Shown piece after piece: positions 46,801 to 57,252 of a DNA stretch of 64,000 nucleotides. Numbering within the stretch: position 1 is the stretch's first letter; every line of letters starts with the position of its first letter. A model generated the notes under the pieces. The model worked only from the letters and a program-made list of their open reading frames with translations. It ran no database searches and was not told where the DNA came from. Position numbers and translations under genes: made by a program. Source of the DNA: Anaeramoeba flamelloides (Eukaryota; Metamonada; Anaeramoebidae); assembly GCA_027625915.1 (NCBI GenBank), contig JANTQA010000057.1:2418001-2482000 (forward strand). Direction: 5' to 3'.

Positions 46801-49800
46801 TTTTTTTTAAATTTAATAGTAAAAAAGATGAAAAATTTTTTGCTTCTCAGTTAAGAAGTTTTTTTATTATATTTTAAAAGTATTTTAAATCTGATGAATA
46901 TCTTTCTAATAGGGAATCAATTATTTGGACTATTAAAGAATTATTTGTTCATATAAATTGAATAAAAGATTATTTTTTTTGTTTTTCCGTTAGGTTTTCC
47001 AGAATTCAAAAGAATTGAGTAAAATCATATAGATTTTACTCAATTCTTTTGAATTCTGGAAAACCTAGGACACTTCCGTTAGGTTTTTTTTAATTTTTGA
47101 AATGAACAGAAAATTTATTTAAATTTTCAGTTTATTTCAAAAAGTAAAAAAAAACCGCCGTTAGCTTTTCCAAAATTTAAAAGAATTGAGTAAAATCAAA
47201 GATTTTTCTCTATTCTTTTGAATTCTGGAAAAGCTAGGCACTTTACGGACACTCTCGTTAGGTTTTCCAAATAAAATAGAAAACCTCAAAAAAACCTAAC
47301 GAAAATCGATAGATTTAACAAATAAAACAGAAAACCTCAAGAAAACCGCCGTTAGGTTTTAATTTTTGAAATAAACTGAAAATTTCAGAAATTTTCGGTT
47401 TATTTCTTAAATTAAAAAAAACCTAGGCACTCTACGGCACTTAACGGACATGACAATAATTCATCATAAGGAATTTTTTTCCTCTATTTCAGTTTTTTTT
47501 TAGATGATAAGAGTGTTTTCAAAACTATTAGTTATTATCTATTCAAAAAAATATCTCAAAGCCGAATTTAAAGAAAATTCATTTTCACATCCATTTAAAA
47601 ATTTTTACCCTAAAATAGACCTTTTTTTCTAACTATTTACTTTTAAAAATCGTAGTAATATTAACAACAATAAATACAACAGCCTCAAGATTTTTAAGAA
47701 CTGGAATGTTGATTATATTGTGAATAAACTCAATTAACAAGGATGAAATGATAATTGAAGTAGTAGTAGTTTTGTCTAACTTAGGAATTTTCAATTTTAT
47801 TTTTTCATACTAGTTACATGAAGTTGTTTTTTTTTTTTTTAGATTCACCACTATTTGGGTGACAAATAGAGAGGGGTGGTTTTTATCAACCTCTTTTTCG
47901 AATGTGATTTAGTTTTTCTTTTTTTTTTTTATTTATTTTTTTAGAAAAAAATATTCGAAAAGAAAAAGGAAACAAAAATAAAAATTTATGAATTATTAAT
48001 TTTTATTTTATCAAGCAATAATAAATAAAAATTATTGGTGGAATATTTAATGGTTTATCCTTTTGTAGATTATAAAATTAGACTGTTAAATTGAAAGTAG
48101 AATAAAAAATAAAAAAAAGTAAAAAAAAAAAGAGATTTGATTTTTGATCATTTTCGCATTAATAATCAAACAATATTTAAAACCATTTGGAAAAGATAAT
48201 TTTAAACGAAGCGACAAACACATTTCAAATGAGTGGATGTGATGATCATTTAAACACGTTTCAAATCCGATTCCACTAAAGTTGTTTCAAAAGCATAGAT
48301 AAGCGAATGATAATATATTGAGTTATTAATACTTTTGTTTTGAAATGGCAATTACGGGAAAAGCTATTAGTGATTTATTGAGAATTCTCTATAATATCTT
48401 TTTTCTTCGCCACATAAATCCAAAATGTTTGGTGTTTGTAAGTTTAAGAGTTGATATTCTCATCAAGTATCATTAAAATTTATTAAATTATCAAGTAAAT
48501 GTAAATTTTGATTTCAAATCTTGTTTTATCACCAATTTTTTTTGAAAAGAAACAAAAGACTATGTGATCAAGAATAAATTTTAAAAAATGGTTTTTTAAA
48601 AAAGTTGGAAATTTTTTTTAATAAAATAATTCATAGAGTTTATTTAAACGAAAATAGGATATACTATTTGGGACTTTTATTAATTATCGTTTTCCTATTT
48701 TTGAATTTTAGTTATTAAAGGTTTCTAATACAATCTGTCAAAAATTAACAATTTTCTTCATACATAAATTTCTATTAGATAATAAATATTTTTTTTTTTT
48801 TTTTGAGGTTGTAAAATTTTTTGCATTTAAAAAATATCCCTCCAGGACTATCCGAATTCTCGGGCCCGTGGATATTGCTTTTATTACTAACAACGCATTT
48901 CTTGACTTAAAAAGAATGCTGAGCTAATAGATCTTGTTAAAATTTTAAATTTGGTTTTTTTTTTGGAAATTTTATTCTTCGATAAAAACTTTTTTCCTCT
49001 CCAAATTCAAAATTTACCTTGAAACGGTTTAAAAACTAAAATCAGAAATTTTGTAATTTGAGCAAAGCCATTTTCCACTTTTAAAAATTCAGAATCTGAG
49101 CCGGAAAGGCACCAAAATCAAAATTCCATTCCGAAAAGTACTATCCAGTTTATTTTAAAAGTATTACAGAATTTAAGGTGGGGGTATAAATATACTTGAA
49201 AATAAAGTGAAGTGGCCTTTCTATAGTGAGCAAATAAAAATCGATTTTAAATTTATCTTGTTTTGTTCGAGAATTTCGAAATATTTTTTTCATCCATAAA
49301 ATGAAATATTTTTCATTTTCATTGAAAAATCACAAAAACTAAAAATAGAAATACCTTGAATTTACAAACTTTAAAATCATCTTTTGTCAAATACATTGTC
49401 TTATATTTCAACCCACAGAGAACATAAAATTCGGATAGTCCTTAAAGTTTAAAAGCATAAGTTACCATCCACCTTTTTTTTTCAATATATTTTAAAATTA
49501 ACTTTTTATAGTGTAGGGTCAATAACCCGTGTTTTTTTACTGGAATTCGTAAAATAAAAATTTATCCCGGGATCAAAATATTGAGTCACTAGAGATTTAA
49601 AAAAAGGTAGGTCAATGGGTTGGTAACAATATATACACAAGAAATAGGATACTGTAAATAATTTTTCAAAAAGAGTTGTGTGATTTTGAAAGAAATTTGA
49701 ATTTTTGAATAAGAAAAGGGGAAAAAGATTTTTTTTCATTTTTCAACAAAAAAATACTTAAATTTGAAAAAATTTGTGAATTTTATGGAAAATAAGGAAA

Positions 49801-51179
49801 TAAAATTAGAGTAGTGAAAAAAATACCGGACATGAAAAAAATCCCGGACAAGATTTTTATTTGTGAATATTAGTAAAATTATTGTGTAATTTAATTTATT
49901 TACAATCAAATTACTTTTTTTAAGAATCGAACTTTTTCAATTATAACTCCCCCACTTATTAGAATGATGATTGATGAAATCACACTTGTTCAAAAACACC
50001 ATTCAATCAATCAAAAAACAAGAAGAAAAATTATCATTTTCCAAACTCTAGTAAACCTCAATAAAACTGGATTATTTTTCAAAAAAAGTTGATCAACATA
50101 TGGCTATCAAGCAATTACTCGAGTATTCTAGAGACACCTTACTTTGGTGGACTTTAGGTAGGTTTATTACTAATCTCATAAAAAAATTGGTTATTTATAA
50201 TAAGGATTTCATTGAAATTAGACAAAAATTTTACTAATACCCACAATTAAAAATCTTGTCCGGGATTTTTTTCATGTCCGGTATTTTTTTCCCTACTATA
50301 ATTCATATTTTTTGAACTAACAAAATCCAAGATCTAACTCTAGAAGTTGGTTTAAATCCCGAACCAAGAATGCAAAACGTGAATTAATGTTTTCAAATGC
50401 AAAAGTTTAAAAAAAATGTGATAAATTTTAAGTTATGGGTTCTTGGTTGTTAACTCTTGTATCTTCCACAATTAAAATTTTTTCTTTTGTAAATTATTTC
50501 GAATTAAGTATTTTTCTGCAATTTTGGTTAATTACTAAATACCTATTCCAATTAGTATTATTTGTTGGAGTTTTTGAAAAAGCAAAGTGCAAAAAAAAAA
50601 AATAATGAAAAAAAGTTCCAATTTTTGGTTTTTAGAATTCAGTAGACACTTTAAGTAATATTCTGATTATTTTTCGAAAACAGTCTTCGACTTTTGAGAA
50701 AAAAAGAAGAACCAAATAGTAAAATAAAAAAAAAAATTAAAATAAAAGCAATTCAAGAGCAAAAAACAAACACTAATTTGAAGTATCTCATTCAAAGCAA
50801 ATTTCGTAATTGCTGGACAGAGTTTCCCAGGTATTTGGTTAAGATTTTGATCAATCATAGTACTTAAGCTGTTCATCAACAATCTTCGAACATTTGGCTG
50901 GAGTGTCGTTGTTTGAATAAAATTTAGAAGAGAAGAAATTACAAGCGCAGTTTGAATTTTACAGATCTCTTCAAGTGAAATTATTAAACGTTGTTGTTGT
51001 GCTCCTGTTTCGTGTTGGGTCAAGTCAAGGATTTTTTGAACAAATCCGTCAATTATTTTCCCGCTATTAAGAATTTCATTTCCTGAAGTTAATTTTGGTT
51101 GTTTTTTTGTTGCTTCTGGTTTGTTATCAGAATTTTTCTTTTTTTTTGATTTCTTTTTTTTGGATTTACGTGAAGACAT
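40892..51179 (-). CDS. MROH1: MROH1/HEATR7A family HEAT-repeat protein, two exons
   Basis: Proposed exons are 51179-50772 (136 aa) and about 46396-40892, joined to about 1970 aa. MROH1 is a giant HEAT-repeat protein; the Dictyostelium homologue has been described as a lysosomal regulator. The main exon matches animal MROH1 throughout: SHVLWPYLLQF-like RNVLWPYIFEY, then HPSLEELWTKEIEELLKYYQ..TINDNHWNQELC for HPNIHPLLGQHWE..IISDNAW, and SGWELLKSNNYERG for GGWELLRTSAGHEEG. The main exon has no ATG at its head; the codons before it (GTKFSKEINTELFNKLP) still align to the family. The missing N-terminus is supplied by the short exon (ISSLLNFIQTTTLQP.. for TLRACEEYLRQH). Splice candidates: AGT/GTTTGT at 50771 with TTCAG/TCA at 46396 or AAAAG/AAT at 46414. 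Long Lys/Glu and Asp runs interrupt the HEAT array (roughly 47.5%, 60% and 72% along). Confidence 0.85.
46985..47450. repeat. Modular hairpin array, cluster 5 (best preserved)
   Basis: Begins with a perfect 77-bp palindrome (46991-47067): two 36-bp arms TAGGTTTTCCAGAATTCAAA and onward around the loop ATATA. Four more imperfect stems follow at about 47080-47155, 47157-47235, 47265-47312 and 47352-47430. All arms begin TTAGGTTTT or TTAGCTTTT and end AAAACCTA or AAAAGCTA. Links are GGACACTTCCG, GGCACTTTACGGACACTCTCG and GGCACTCTACGGCACTTAACGG. Confidence 0.85.
48345..48476 (+). CDS. Possible small protein or exon inside the MROH1 intron (opposite strand)
   Basis: 43 codons from ATG: MAITGKAISDLLRILYNIFF and onward; a consensus donor GTAAGT lies in frame at 48438. 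Balanced amino-acid use, but no family recognised; may be chance. Confidence 0.25.
   Translation: MAITGKAISDLLRILYNIFFLRHINPKCLVFVSLRVDILIKYH
48844..49442. mobile_element. MITE-like element, AGGACTATCCGAATT termini
   Basis: 599 bp bounded by AGGACTATCCGAATT and its inverted copy (AATTCGGATAGTCCT). Identity beyond the first 15 bp is weak. The block GGAAAGGCACCAAAATC near 49101 also occurs, diverged and inverted, at 59645-59665. No coding frame. Confidence 0.5.
49814..50293. mobile_element. MITE-like element with 76-bp inverted termini, copy 2
   Basis: 480 bp flanked by TA, inside the MROH1 intron. Termini contain AAATACCGGACATGAAAAAA and ATCCCGGACAAGATTTTT and are nearly identical between the two ends, so it is fairly young. 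The interior matches copy 1 (20870-21357) in inverted orientation. Confidence 0.8.
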
Positions 51180-51734
51180 AAGAAAATTGCAATAAAAAAT
51201 AAAAAATGATAAGAAAAAAACAAAAATCAGAGACTTTACCTCTTAGTTATATACATAAATGTTATTTCTGAATTGGAGGAACAATAAGAGGATGAATAAG
51301 ATAAATACTTTTTTCAATTTTTCTTTCTCTTGAAAAGTATTGTTTTCAAGAATCCGTTACTGAGGTTTTTTTTAACAAACAGTAACTACCCACATTTGTC
51401 TCACAAAGATAACTTGAATAAAATTTATCATTTATTTTGGAAAAAGATAGAAAAACTTAATTCTTAATATTTTTCCACAAATCAGATACACCATTCTTAA
51501 AATCAAAAGTAAGAATAACTGATTTTGTTCAATTTCAAAAACTTTCAAGTAAAAGATTTTGTTCTACTTTTTTGAGAGAAATTTCTAATAACTTTTTATT
51601 CAAACGTTGTTACATTTTATTCGGAGGAGTGATCTCTTTTGACTGAACTTGGAATAAGTGCTCAAAGGGATTTAGAAGAATTGAAAAAGTGGACAGTTCA
51701 GTGATTAAAATAATACTATACTAAATACTATAAT

Positions 51735-52205
51735 TGGTGTTTCAAAATATAATCTATGTTTTAAATTTCGTCTTTCTCCAATACAACATCCAATTTACGA
51801 CCTAGTAGTATACCTAAGTTCAAATCAATTTTGAAAGTAAACCCCCTTGATATTTTGAGTAAAATTTAAATTAGGAATACAAATTTTACTGAAAATCTAT
51901 CGAATTTTCTCAACTGTTTTAAATTTTTTTGTTTTTTTTATGATTGAAATTTTAATCTGAAAAATTAACTCTATTTTTTGAGATAAATTTTGAAAATTGA
52001 TCCTTCATTTGTAGAATTTGTTTATTCAAATAATAAAACTTTAAGAAACCAAATATAAAATTTAATTAGATTTATAGTTGGTTTCTTTGATCGGTTAATG
52101 TTTTGGTTTTCCTTAACCAAAAAAATATGCTTTTTATTTTGAAACATGGATTAAACTTTTCAGCACTATTTATTTTGTCAATAGCTGTAGGTAATTTTGT
52201 ATCAA
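51735..52205 (-). repeat. Repeat R2, copy A (inverted relative to copy B)
   Basis: The reverse complement aligns with 56555-57010 over about 470 bp: AAAAAATAGAGTTAATTTTT, TTTACTTTCAAAATTGATTT, GTTGGTTTCTTTGATCG and GAAACATGGATTAAAC are shared. Confidence 0.8.
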
Positions 52206-53084
52206 ATAGAATTTCAAGAGATTTAAAAAAGAAACCAATTATAGGTTTATCACTTTTTATTCATCTGAGATGAAAAAACTTTTCATTAACTTTACTGGTA
52301 AGGGTTTTAAATTTTTATTTTGTGTTTTTAATGAGAAATCGAGTTAAGTAATTTGTACTTTTTTAAAGAAGAATATTTACAATAGATCCTTCTATCAACC
52401 AAACCAGTTTTCTACAACCTTCCAAGTTCAATCGCCCCTATTTAAAAAACGAACTCAGGCTATTGAAACAACCTCATCACCCAATACATAACCACCAAAT
52501 ATTATAGTTTGATCTATTAAAACATAACCAAAAAGTGACGAACTTTTACAGCAATATTGTTTTGTAGCTATCTAAGTGTGTAAAAATGATTTCATAGATT
52601 TTTCTAGTTCTTTTGTTAAAAAAGGAAAAACTAGAAAAAATTTTACTTTATTTTCAATTTTTACTTTTTTCGATAAATAATCCTAAATTAAAAATTTCCA
52701 TTCAATTTTACTCTATTTGGAACTAATTTGTTATTTTTGTTAAGAGACGAACGTTTGAGTGTGTTTCTTGGCTTTAATGAGTTGATCACTAAAGTAGGAA
52801 CATTTTTTTTATTTCCAAACAAAGTTATTCTCTCATTTTAAATTTGTAGTGTTTCTTGATTTGGTAATAATTCCTCTTATCTTTAAAATATTTCAAAACT
52901 AAATCAATATTAAAAGAGGTTCACTGTTACATTTGTTAATTAAGAGTTTTGGTGATTCTTTTTCTTCCCTCTCTTTGAAAATTTTTATGTATTTTTGGAT
53001 TGTTTTATTTGTCAAAAATTACTTCTCAATTTTAAACAGAGTTTTTAATTTGACTAATTAAATAAAAATTGAAATTTTAGTTAA

Positions 53085-54028
53085 GGGACTAGTCTTTATT
53101 ATTATTTTTTTTTTTGACCAATAACTAAACAAGCATTCCTTATCTTGAAATAGGTTTAAAATTGAAAATAGACAGGGATTTTTACAATGTTAGAACTTTT
53201 AGTTCTTGTTTTTTTAAAATTTTACAATTCTATCAAAAAAAGTGACTTTGAAAAATTTATTTTAAAAAAAAAATCTTTAAAGGTTGAGAATTTTTTGATT
53301 AATTTTGGATTTAATTATTTTCTCAAAAATATTATTTATTCTTATTTTGAAAAATGAAAAACTAATTTAAAACTGGTGAATATTTTCTCTTTCACTTCTG
53401 TTCATCCAACTTGACTCTATAAAGAATCCAATTTGTTTTCTCAATAATTACTTTTTTAAAAAATAGTTCTTATTCTTTTCTTTGATTTTTTTTGACTCTG
53501 ACAAAAACTTTTGGAATGATAATTTGGGAATACTTTTAAAAACTTTAAATTCAACATAAAAAAAGGATGTAAACTCAAAAAGTAGATTCATGAAAAAAAA
53601 GAATGGTACAAGAAAAGAAAAGAAAATCTATTTATTAAGAGTAACGCATATATTGCATATTTTTTTCTGAATCAAACTATTTTTTGATGCAAATCCAAAA
53701 AAACCTTTTCAGGTTTATTTTTCAAACTATTTTTTTGTAGGTCTTACACAAACACAACAAAGTTTTGCTTTCTTGCTCATATTTTTTTTTATTTTTTTGT
53801 ATTTTTGCGAAAAGTTGAAAAAAAGCAACTTTCAAAAAAGTGAAAAAAAGGAAAATTTTTTTATTTCTATAAAAACAATTACTAAATTTAATGAATGACA
53901 TTTTTCCAGATTTCATTACTATACAAAGAAGTTTTTCACTTTGATTTCAAATCTAAGTAATTAGTAAAAAAAAATTCTAAATCTCTATTAAATTTACCAA
54001 AAAAAAAAATGTAATATAGACTAGTCCC
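53085..54028. mobile_element. MITE-like element, TTAAGGGACTAG termini
   Basis: 944 bp between TTAA sites at 53081 and 54029. Both ends start GGGACTAGTCT on their own strands and are followed by a TTTTTTTTTTT tract, giving about 30 bp of inverted repeat. The opening GGGAYTAG resembles the ends of the 8403 element. A 64-codon minus frame inside has no motif. Confidence 0.7.
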
Positions 54029-54667
54029 TTAAATAAAATTCTCAAAATGATTTCTACTATTGATGAAATTAACCTTGTATATAAAAACGAATTATTTCAG
54101 ATGTCTAAGAATAACAACCATTGGATTTTTTTTTTGAGATTTGTGAATTGAATTATTTTTATATTAAAACCCATTTTAATGAATATTTCGAACAAAAGAT
54201 TGTTCTAACATTTTTATTCTTCATAATCCAAGTAACGTTAGAAATGACAAAATCAAATATAAAATTTTATCAAAATTGGTTCATTTTTGAAAGAATTTCT
54301 AAAAAAATTTGATAATGATCCAATGATCCAAGAAAAAATGTTGGTTTCAATACAGTAAAAGTTTTTTTACAACTATCTTTTGATATGTTTTTTTGATTGA
54401 TCTATCATTATTAATATATTTATAAAATTATAAAATATTTTTGAGATATCCCACAACCAGACCAACAATTTCAATTATCATTGAGATTTAATTTTTTTTT
54501 TTGGTTGGATTGATTGAAAATAACATAATGAATTATTCTTCGAAGTTAATTCTTTCTTTTTTTAATTGATGAGAGCTTTATCTTTCAGGTTTCAGTAATT
54601 CTATTATATTTTCGATATTATAAATATAGCTAACGGTTAATCTACAAATAACAATTCATAATTTCGA

Positions 54668-54830
54668 ATGAAGAGATCAGGATTTTACAGCAACAATACA
54701 AAATTTTAGACTATATTATTGAAGATATTTTCTACTTTCGAATTTTGTCTCATGACGTGCCAAAGAAAATCTGATATTCAAAATAACCTAGTTTTGAAAA
54801 TTTTTAATCAAAAAGATTAACTTTTTGTTT
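54668..54830. repeat. Dispersed repeat R4, copy 2
   Basis: Matches 7202-7350 (see that entry) over about 110 bp at moderate identity, same orientation. Confidence 0.5.
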
Positions 54831-56554
54831 GAATTTTGAATTATGTGACACACAATTATTAGGAACTTCTTCTAGTAAATTAAAATTAAAGAGACAATTA
54901 AAAATACATCTTGAAATTCAAAAATTGTGTTAACATCTGATTATTTAATTACCAGATTTAATGTATAGGTTATTTTTTTTTGAAAACAATCTTGTTTAAA
55001 AAAGTTTTTTCTTCTATTTTTCAGAATTTTTGAATCGTTCAAAATCCTAGTCTTTTAAAATTAATTCGAAAAAAATGTTATCAATTAAGATTAAAATCTT
55101 GTTTTTAGTGTGATAATATATAAAATATATAGTAAAACAAGAAAAATTAAGTTCTGGAATTATTCTTGATACAAAATATATTTAAGTTCCAAAAAATTAG
55201 AATAATTATTTTAGATTTGTTAAAAATATAATTTATTTTTTTAATGAACAGTTTTAATTATTTTTTTTTTTTGTTTTTGTTGAATAAAAAAATATTAGAA
55301 AAGAAATCTAAACAATTTAATTGGAAAATGTGCATAATAACCTTTTTAAAAAAGTTGCAAAATAGAATTGAAAACCATAATTTAAATCTTTAATTTGGTT
55401 CTTTCAATAATAATAATTATTAAGAGTATATTAAGTTCTTGAATAAGGTAATTATAATCTATCGGTTTTAATTAATCAATATACTGTATGATGATTTCTC
55501 AATTTTAAAAAGAAACCCATATAAAAAAATCTTGCTCAAATTAATAATTCAAATAATAATATAATATAAATATTCACTTTTAACTAATTTTAATACTAAA
55601 AATTTCATTTAGAACCCTCAATATTTGAAAAATAATTTTTCCTAATCTTTTAAATTTCAAGAAAATGAATAAATTGTTAAAATCTAACTGAAAGATAAAT
55701 TTATTTTGAAGAATCTCCAATAAACTATATATTTGATATATTTTTCTGATATTTTTAAAAGGAGATTTAGGATTCAAGGTTATTTCACATTAAAAAATCT
55801 ATTAAATTACCAAAAGTGAGAATTAATTAAAATAAAAGTGTTTTGAAAACGTTTCTTTTTCCATTTCGTTTCAAAAAAATAAATCATAAAAATTAGGTTT
55901 TTAATAATAAAAAAAATAATTGCAAAAGAAAAAAGTTTTTATTACTCTTGAAAATTATAATTCATTTCCTCAACGTTATAATGTAATATTTGGCTTGTCG
56001 AGCTAAATTAGTGCCTTCTTGGAATATATTATCTACCAACTTTTTTTTTTTGTGTGTTTATGTGTGGTAGGGGGGCAAATAAAAATTATGAAAATCCTAA
56101 CACCTTTTGAAACATGCTCTCATTAATTAGATGACACAAAAAAAACTTTTTAATAGGGACAATTTTTGGCAATAATGTACATAATTTCTTTTGGATTATA
56201 TCTTTGGTTGAAAAAAAAAAAAAAAACATAGTAGGTTATTATGTCCAATCTTTTTTTGTGTTATTCGATATAATTTTAATTTTGTGCCTTATTATGATTA
56301 ATTCGTACACTATTTCTGAACTTATATTTTTGCTAAAATGATCGATGACTCCATAAACTAGAAAAAATTTTCGAAATTTTTGTTTAATTATTATTCTTTG
56401 AAAAATAGACTTATTAATAAAAAGATAAACATATGTGATTAGTTTTTGTTTGACTGTATTTTGATATTATAAGTTGGGAAATAAAGACCAAAAAACCAAA
56501 ACATTTTTTTTTGAAATTGAATAAAGGAAATTCAACTGAATTTTAATATTTTTA

Positions 56555-57010
56555 AATTTAAAATATCTACTGTTGTCAAAATAATGTATGCAGAATAGTT
56601 TAATCCATGTTTCAAAATAAAAAAGCGTGACTTTTTACCAATAGAAAACCGATATACCAATCGATCAAAGAAACCAACTCTAAAACCTAATTAAATATGG
56701 TATTTGGTCTCTTAAAGTTCTATTTTTATAAAGAAATTCTAAAAATAAAGGATCAAATTGGGGCATTTTTATCTCAAAAAATAGAGTTAATTTTTCAGAT
56801 TTTTACAATCAAAATCAAAAAAAAATATCAAAAAACCCGAGAATTTTGGAAAAAATGTGAACAAACCACATTCCCAATTTAAATTTTACTGAAAATATAA
56901 AGGAATTTACTTTCAAAATTGATTTGAACTTATATTTACTATTTTATGTTAAATTGGATGTCCAATAGGAACAAGAAGAAAAAAAAATCTCGGATTATAT
57001 TTTGAAAAAG
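56555..57010 (+). repeat. Repeat R2, copy B
   Basis: Inverted partner of 51735-52205; similarity stops at GATTATATTTTGAAA near 57005. It ends only about 250 bp before the SMG7-like start codon. Confidence 0.8.
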
Positions 57011-57252
57011 GGATTATGCTTGTTGTGAATTGATTATTTTGTTTAGTGTAAACTATAAAGTTTTGTTATTGTGGATAATTTTAAGAACCTGTTGGATTAA
57101 ATTGAACTTGTTATTTTAAAGGGGCGATCTAAGGTGGACTTCAGAAGTATTATCACCATAATTCTCTCACCTATAATAATGAAATAAAAAATAAATTTTG
57201 AGAATTATTTTTCATTTTTTCTTTTAAAATCCCCTCAAATAAAATCAAAAGA

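Larger units (their letters stand above)
46397..50771 (-). other. MROH1 intron, about 4.4 kb
   Basis: Implied by the distance between the two homologous exons. It is more than ten times longer than the other introns here (111-420 nt) and carries hairpin cluster 5, two MITE-like elements (48844 and 49814) and a short plus-strand frame at 48345. Confidence 0.65.
51180..57252. other. AT-rich interval between MROH1 and the SMG7-like gene
   Basis: These genes are divergent, so promoters lie at the two ends. The middle holds the R2 inverted pair (51735-52205 and 56555-57010), an element at 53085 and the second R4 copy at 54668. No supportable gene. Confidence 0.55.

Noticed and set aside
46993-47430. 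TTAGG motifs as possible telomere repeats
   Set aside because: They occur only as hairpin arm ends, never in tandem.
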